Shown here in pieces: positions 57,541-64,000 of a stretch of DNA of 64,000 bases. The stretch comes from Spinacia oleracea (lineage: Eukaryota; Streptophyta; Magnoliopsida; Caryophyllales; Amaranthaceae). The position numbers and the translations under genes were made by a program. The notes under the pieces were generated by a model. That model was not told where the DNA came from and ran no database searches. It saw only the letters and a program-made list of their open reading frames with translations. Where the stretch lies: contig NC_079487.1 of NCBI RefSeq assembly GCF_020520425.1, forward strand, positions 88,355,141-88,419,140, given 5' to 3'. The first letter of the stretch is position 1. The number at the start of each line of letters is the position of its first letter.

Positions 57541-58939
57541 TGTTAGGTTATGATACATATGAATAAACATAAATCATGCGGAAAAACCATTAAGCCAGGA
57601 AACATATTATTTACACATAATCATTTAGCATAATTCAGATGCATACACTTTGTAGCGTGCCCTTCTTAGCTGCGCCCGAACCGAACAAGAACAAGTCTTT
57701 AGGACTCCAAGTGTCGTCCCTCCGTAGATAGACCACAGCACGTCCGGATCCGCCTTAAGCTTGACCAACTAGAACCGCCCTTAAGGTTACTAGGATTTTC
57801 GGCTATTTGGGTTGCAAGTGTTTGGCTGATTTTTGCTTGAAAATCTTACCTTTTGAAAACTTCAAATCTCGATATAAATGGTGAACCCAGGCCACATATT
57901 TATAGGGGTATGGAAAGAGAATTGGAATCCTACTAGGATACGAATTAATTAAATTAGAATCCTAGTAGAACTCTTATTTAATTAATTTATCTTTTAGGAT
58001 TAGGAATTTAATCATATATCGAATCCTGATAGCTTTAGGATTCGTATAGCACGCACACGAGCATCGCACGAGTACCACACACTCGCGCAGGCCTAGCGGC
58101 CCACGCTGAGCGCACAGCGCCTCGGCCCATGCTTGCTGCCTGTGTCCGCGCGCGCGCCCAAGGCCTTGGCTGGGCCTGGCCTTGCGTTGGGCCTGGTCGA
58201 GGCTTGGCGTGTGTTGGTGATGCGTGTGGCTTGCTAGGCATGGCCTGGCTTCGTGCTGGGCCTTCGTCTAGCGAGCCTCGTCCGATGCTAATTCGTACGA
58301 TACGCTTCCGATTAAATTCCCGATTCCGGAATTCATTTCCGATACGAACAATATTTAATATTTCCGATTCCGGATTTAATTTCCGTTTCGAAAAAATATT
58401 TAATATTTCCGTTTCCGGAATTATTTTCCGATTCCGATAATATTTCCGATTCTGACAATATTTCCGTTTCCGGCAATATTTCCGATTCCGGCAATATTTC
58501 CATTTCCGATAATATTTTCCGATACGTACCATGTTTCCGTTTCCGGCAACATCTACGACTTGGATAATATTTATATTTCCGATACAATCCATATTTCCGT
58601 TTCCGGCAATATCATCGTTTCCGGAGTATTCATTTCTTGCTTGTGACGATCTCAGCTCCCACTGAAACCAAGATCCGTCGTTTCCGAATATCCATAGATG
58701 GAGTATTTAATTCCATTAAATACTTGATCCGTTTACGTACTATTTGTGTGACCCTAAGGGTTCAGTCAAGAGTAAGCTGTGGATTAATATAATTAATTCC
58801 ACTTGAACTGAAGCGGCCTCTAGCTAGACATTCAGCTCACTTGATCTCATTGAATTATTAACTTGTTAATTAATACTGAACCGCATTTATTAGACTTAAT
58901 ATTATATGCATACTTGGACCAAGGGCATTATTTCCTTCA
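57541..58939 (-). repeat. Copia-3 3' LTR
   Basis: On the minus strand it begins TGAAGGAAATAATGCCCTTG (58939) and ends TCATAACCTAACA (57541). It has the GGAAATATT-type repeats at 58300-58625 and a TATA box at 57897-57904. Its GC-rich segment (58080-58290) differs in detail from the Copia-2 LTRs. Minus-strand frames such as 58035-58592 are products of the repeats. Confidence 0.92.
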
Positions 58940-59690
58940 GTCTCCCATTTGTCCTTAGGGACAAGTGTGCATTTCCTAATTCCTTTGTCGCTCGATGCTT
59001 GCTCTTGAACATAAGGTAAGAGTTGTCATCCTTATTATGTCCAGAGGTGTTTCTCGGTTTCAGAGTTCAACTGATCAAATAAACAGATAATCATAGCCTA
59101 TGATTCATCCGAGCACGGCCATGCATTTCACAGTTTCTAGCTCTCCGAGTGGCCTTGTACAACTTTTAAGCATCTCATCCCGATTTATGGGAGGACAATC
59201 CCAATCTTGCGATCTTGAGATTAGACTTCGTTTGATAGGTGATTACCTGAGCGTTGCCTTTATAGCCTCCTTTTACGGTGCGACGGTTGGTCAACGTCAA
59301 AGTAACCAGTTCTCAAACAAGTAATCTCAAATCACTCAGGTATTGAGGATTCAGTGTCTAATAATTTTAATGAAATTTACTTATGACAGATTTTCATCTC
59401 TTACAGTAAGGTTTCATAGGTCTGTCCGATAATAGTCTTCCTAAAGTAAATATCTATGCAAATGATTACGACATTGCCATGTTCACATAGTTCAAGAAAC
59501 AGAACTACTAGTCATCTTGCATTCTAGTCGTCTAACGTTTTCTATGCGTCCATCTTTATAGAAAACTCTGACCAGGGACCATTTTCAACTTTTGACATTC
59601 AAGTTCACTTGATAGACATTTCTTAGTCACAGGACTGGTCCTGACAGTCTATCTTGAATATTTCGTCAAATTGAAGGGAATCATCATTTA
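58940..59690 (-). other. Copia-3 conserved 3' untranslated region
   Basis: Nearly the same sequence as 37100-37827 of Copia-2, including the polypurine tract (GGACAAATGGGAGAC) and the antisense 74-codon frame (59100-59324, identical in translation to the Copia-2 copy). Similarity drops sharply beyond about 59690. Confidence 0.8.
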
Positions 59691-62600
59691 ATACTAAACC
59701 AAGATTAAATGGAATATGAAAATACATTTCATATATGATAAATGTTTAACCCCAATGTTTTACAACCATGGGCCTCGAACCCATCTTTAAAAACAGTTCA
59801 TGGAATTCAAAGCTATGCTTGATTTCCAGTGCTACAATGTGAGTGTTGCTTCTCACTTGTTGCATAGGTTTAGTTATCATTCTTTGCCAATCTTAATATC
59901 CTTTTCATCGAATGTCTTTTCGAGATAGGATGATAAGATCTTTTGAGTGTGTTTAGTTTGTGATCTATTCTTTCTAGCTACAAGAGTGGTTCTACGCATT
60001 TTGCAATGAAGAACCATCAAGTCAGCAGACATGTGATCTACCCAAGTTCAATGAAGAACTCTTTAACATAAACAACCCTATTTAATTGCTTCTTAGGCAA
60101 TAAGTACTTTTACTTCAACTGTATAGGTTGCTAGTGATGCTTTGTTTGGATTTACTTATCCAAGCAGTTCACAGATATGTGGAAGACTTTCCAGCTGTAT
60201 CTTAGAACATAGAAATTAATATTTAATTTTCCACGCAACAACTCATGGTCTCCAATCCATGTTGCCATTTCAAAACACGATGCTAGCTCTATAGCTCGTA
60301 CTTATCAATGGTTAACTCCAAAGGGTCTTGCTTGATCCTTTGTCAGTGTTTATGCGTGTAGCATCAATATTTAACATATCTTTATTTCCTTGAATCAAGA
60401 ACTATTCCTATGTACCTTTTCAAGTACCATAAGTATTCTTGATCTCAATCTAGTTGATCTTCACTTAGATCAATAGAGATTGGTATATGTTCGTCATGCC
60501 TAAAGTCATACGATACGTTTTTGGCGATCCTCATATTTTATCATACATGATAAATTCTTTTGCAGAATAATTCCCAATTGAATTCTATTCATGTAACTTT
60601 AGCTCATTCAATTTCAGTAGATACTGAATCCAACTAAATTCTTTGACATGTAATATAGGTTAAGAATCTTACTTAGATTCTTTGATGTTTAACTTAGTAA
60701 ATGCTTATACATAGTTCAAACATTCTTTACTTAGATTTATTCATATGGGTCGAATGTCTCAAATGGAGTCTCTCGTGTTTGATTCAGTAAATGTCATTAC
60801 TTAATCCAAAACAATATTATAAGATCTTTGTAACTAGAACTTAATACCCATTATGTACTAAGTTTCGCCATGGTCCATCGTTGATAAATAATTTCAACTC
60901 TAAGTCATTAGCATTTGAATGTTATTTCACAATAGAGAGATATGTGTGTGATACACATAGGACCAATTAAGTTTTATGTACTCCCACTAAACTTCTTATA
61001 TATCTATAAGAATCATGTATATTTTATAAAACTAAAATACTTATTAGCTTCACTAAAATACAATTCCAATTCCCAATTGCTTGCTTAAATCTGTACTTAG
61101 ATTTCATAAGCTAGCATTCATTTCAAGCATTATTTGGATCCACAATTCCTATGACATGTCATGTACATAGTTTCTTCCAACATTTGATTGAGGAATACGT
61201 TTTGTCATCCAATTGCCATATGTACCAATATGCAATCATTGCTTGAATTATAGATTTAAGCATTACGATTTTGCATGGGGTTTCAACACAATCCACACGT
61301 TGAATTTTCTTGTAACCTTTAGCAACTAATCTAGCTTTGTGTGTGAACACAATTTCATGTTTGATGGTTTTATCCTTCAAACAAACTTGCAACCAATTGG
61401 TGTGAAACTATTCTTGCAAATCAACAAAATTTCATTTTTTTCATCAAAACATTGAGTATATTTTATGGCCTCTAACCATTTAAAACATTTGAGTCTATAT
61501 ATGGCCTCTAACCATTTTAGGGAATCTGAGTTTCGTCATAGCTTTCTTACAGGTCACAAACTCATTAATAGTTTGACTGCAAGTTGTAGGTTTCTTCACT
61601 ATCTAATAGAAGAATCGCATAGCTTCAGTGACCTGAACTCCATGTTTCTTCACTATCTAATAGAAGAATCTCATAGTTTCAGTGACTTGAACTCTATGTC
61701 TACTTGGATATAGAACATCAAACAATAGAATATCAATAGCCAATTGAAAGTCCTTTGAATATTCTGTTCTGCTTGAAGCACTTGTAAAGTCTTCTAAGAG
61801 ATGTCTATTCTTTAAAGCCACTTCTAAAATCCTTAAAGAATACATGTTTGGATTTTCTAAAGAACTTCGAAAAGCCTCCTGAACATCCGTTTATGTTTGT
61901 TGTTCGCCTCGAAGACTTTCAAGGTCTATTTTCTCCCACTTGTCATTTTGGAAACGAATCTCCAAAAGGACATTATTTCGAGCAAACAAACATTATGTTC
62001 TCAAAAATTCGTGGTAGAAACAATACCTTTGTGTCTCATTTGAATAAATCACAACGAAACATATATCTATACTTGGGCCTTAGTTTGTTGAATAACAAAC
62101 ACTAAGCTCCCACTAAGTTTATGAACTCTTTAGATATATTATGAAAAGATATTCTGAAATTACTTTTCAATAGCTTTGACGAATTTGGTTTTGTTTGGTG
62201 GTAGTAGAGCATTTTGTTTAGAAATTATAGGAAAATTCTTTATGATTCATCATTTGATCGAATCAAGTATTAATTGACTTCGATCATTCCAACTCAGATA
62301 TACCATATCTTATGGAGCTAGATCGTGAAATTTCAACACACAATCATTGATGATCATTTTTCGTATAAGAAATCATCAACATGATTTAACCTAGATCTTT
62401 ATGATTTCTTGCCAAGTGGATTTTATACTTCTGAATCTTTGAACTAGCCAAACAGATTCAAACTTATATCACTTTGAGTAAATAAACCTATATTCACTCA
62501 AATCTATGTGAAATAATAAAGTCATAAAATCTTTCTTTAGCTTTGAACTCTATTGTCTAGGCGTTCTAACAATAGTTCATATCTTTTGTTACTTTCAACA

Positions 62601-63800
62601 AGTAAGACTAGCTTGTCTTGAACTGATCTAGAAATCAACCAACTTTCAAAAGTCCATTAAAATAAAGCTTTAGAATGTTAACTTGTTGACATGGTCTAAG
62701 TAACAATGCCAAAGATTAGTGGAACTCAAATCAAGGGGTTGATTTGAACCTAGTAAAGTTTTTATTGTTAAAGAGTTGTTTGTTTTTAATCAAGCATATT
62801 GACTCAAACCGTAAATGACCATTTCATTCAAATAAACAAACAAACAAGCATTGTTTTCGTTCTTCTGAATGTGAGTCTTTCTGTGTTTTGAAGCAGAAAT
62901 TTAGGTATGCTGATTATGGAACAAAATAGCCATTAAGTTCCAGCCTTTGAAAGGACTTAAAACAAACTAGATGACCCTACAACTAATGTAGCATTGCCAT
63001 GCTTCATTTCCCACTTGTAGGTCATTAGTGTAGCCTAGCTTCCATTGTTTTGAGTTATTACCGAAGTAAGAACCTCAAGCGGTATATGATACCAAGGAAG
63101 TTTGATTGTTAGGTTACTGCTCTTTAAACATAAACTTTTAGGTAGAAATGGAATTGTAAATTCCTTTCACTTGTTCCTTGTTTTCCTATTTCTTGTACCC
63201 TTTCTTATAAACTTAAGAATTGAATTCTCTAGTGTTGACTTTTATACTTTGTCTAGACATATCCAATGTCACCAACAAGGTTCTTTACCATTTTAGTTTA
63301 TGTTGAATATTTTGTTTCAACTAGATGATCTTACCAGAAGCTTCTAAAGTTCTCTAAGCATCAATCTATTCGAATGTCTAGGGTCTAGACTTATTCAAGA
63401 ATTAAATGGACAAAGATATTAAGTTGTTAACCATTGGTAAAGCTGAGCGTTTAAACTCAATGCTTTATGATCTCAAAACTTTATTGTATTTTGAATTCAC
63501 AAGCACCAATCGGTTCGCCATTCGACTTTGATACTCGAAAACAACCATAAAAGTCGCTAAAAGAAACGTACATTTTAAATTGCTCATTTTCTCTCATTTC
63601 CGTGAATCGTTCTTGGATTCACTACCAATCGAGGAAATTTACTATTACCTTTCTAAAAGGATTTACTGTAGTGCAAGATATTTAATTATAAACAATAATT
63701 AAAACATACATTGAAGCATGCAAAATCTAAACATTTATCATGAATAATAACTTGAAAATTAAAGCAATCATGCAATTCAAACAAGTTATTAGCATTTTAT
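59691..63800 (-). pseudogene. Highly decayed Copia-3 gag-pol region
   Basis: Recognisable traces on the minus strand: a GAG-pre-integrase-like LWHCYLDHVNK near 62700-62730; the linker before reverse transcriptase (matching Copia-2 TTCCAAAATGACAAGTGGGA near 61940); a reverse transcriptase piece at 61159-61392 (KARLVAKGYKKIQRVD...MLKSI); and a pol C-terminal trace near 59780-59870. Stops and frameshifts are everywhere. The decay is far greater than in the flanking untranslated parts. The gag proper could not be traced. Confidence 0.75.
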
Positions 63801-64000
63801 TCGAATTTATTGTTCCGACAGGTGTGAATAAAATGATTCCAAGACCCTAAAACCATTGAAGAATTAAGCACATTATGTATTTTGACTCAATTCTAAAACA
63901 TTTTAGATAAGCAAAAGCCTTTTGCTAATATTCTAGAAACTACTCTTGGTTGATAGGTACGTCTAAGAACTTATTAGGTAAACCTATCGATTTTGCCACG

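Larger units (their letters stand above)
57541..64000 (-). mobile_element. Copia-3, minus strand, 5' end outside the window
   Basis: The LTR family is the same as Copia-1 and Copia-2. The 3' LTR lies at 57541-58939, then polypurine tract, 3' untranslated region, decayed pol, and leader sequence matching Copia-2 (32690-32890) at 63800-64000. It is inserted in a CACTA tnp2 gene remnant. The left target bases are AATGT; the right TSD is not visible. Confidence 0.9.

Overview
This is plant nuclear DNA. The evidence is GT-AG introns in low-GC sequence, plant-type Copia, Gypsy, CACTA, MULE, mariner/Stowaway, LINE and SINE elements, and three genes from plant families. The repeats resemble those of Caryophyllales (beet/spinach type), but that placement is inference. 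Most of the window is a stack of nested transposable elements. Boundaries were placed by reading termini and target-site duplications (TSDs) directly.

Layout. 1-7665: the 5' end (minus strand) of a Tat/Ogre-like Gypsy element with a 1.46-kb LTR. Its interior is almost non-coding and carries a captured fragment of a YTH-domain (ECT) gene. It sits inside the integrase region of Copia-1 (7666-15840, plus). The 3' LTR of Copia-1 is split by a 3.56-kb CACTA element (10942-14500) that captured DNA2 helicase-nuclease exons and later received a LINE. 16545-16775: a short LINE tail. 17686-18384: an OXIDATIVE STRESS 3-like gene. 18787-20106: a MULE with 9-bp TSD. 20361-26935: a complete mariner-like element with TA TSD, an intact DD39D transposase on the minus strand, a second two-exon gene on the plus strand, and an array of about eight long hairpins between them. 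28530-42609: a small MULE-type MITE containing a CACTA element (28598-42429), which contains an almost intact Copia-2 (28780-39230). 42695-49709: a decayed Copia-4 holding a solo LTR. 49890-50646: a peptidyl-tRNA hydrolase II domain gene (PTRHD1 type). 51259-53413: a seven-exon secreted GH9 endoglucanase on the minus strand. 53955-55590: a tRNA-derived SINE-like head and a minisatellite with a Stowaway MITE inside. 56866-57500: a CACTA tnp2 transposase fragment, interrupted by Copia-3 (57541 to beyond 64000, minus).

Three genes look like host genes: OXS3-like, PTRHD1-like and GH9. Two more are carried by the mariner element. The three large Copia copies (1, 2, 3) share one LTR family. Copia-2 is nearly intact, with one premature stop codon. 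Copia-1 has a 4-bp deletion, a 1-bp insertion and a nonsense codon in pol. Copia-3 has well-conserved ends around a pol that has decayed almost beyond recognition.

The most unusual region is 22547-24090 inside the mariner element. It holds three related foldbacks with box C/D-like termini and compensatory terminal stems, plus five further long imperfect hairpins.
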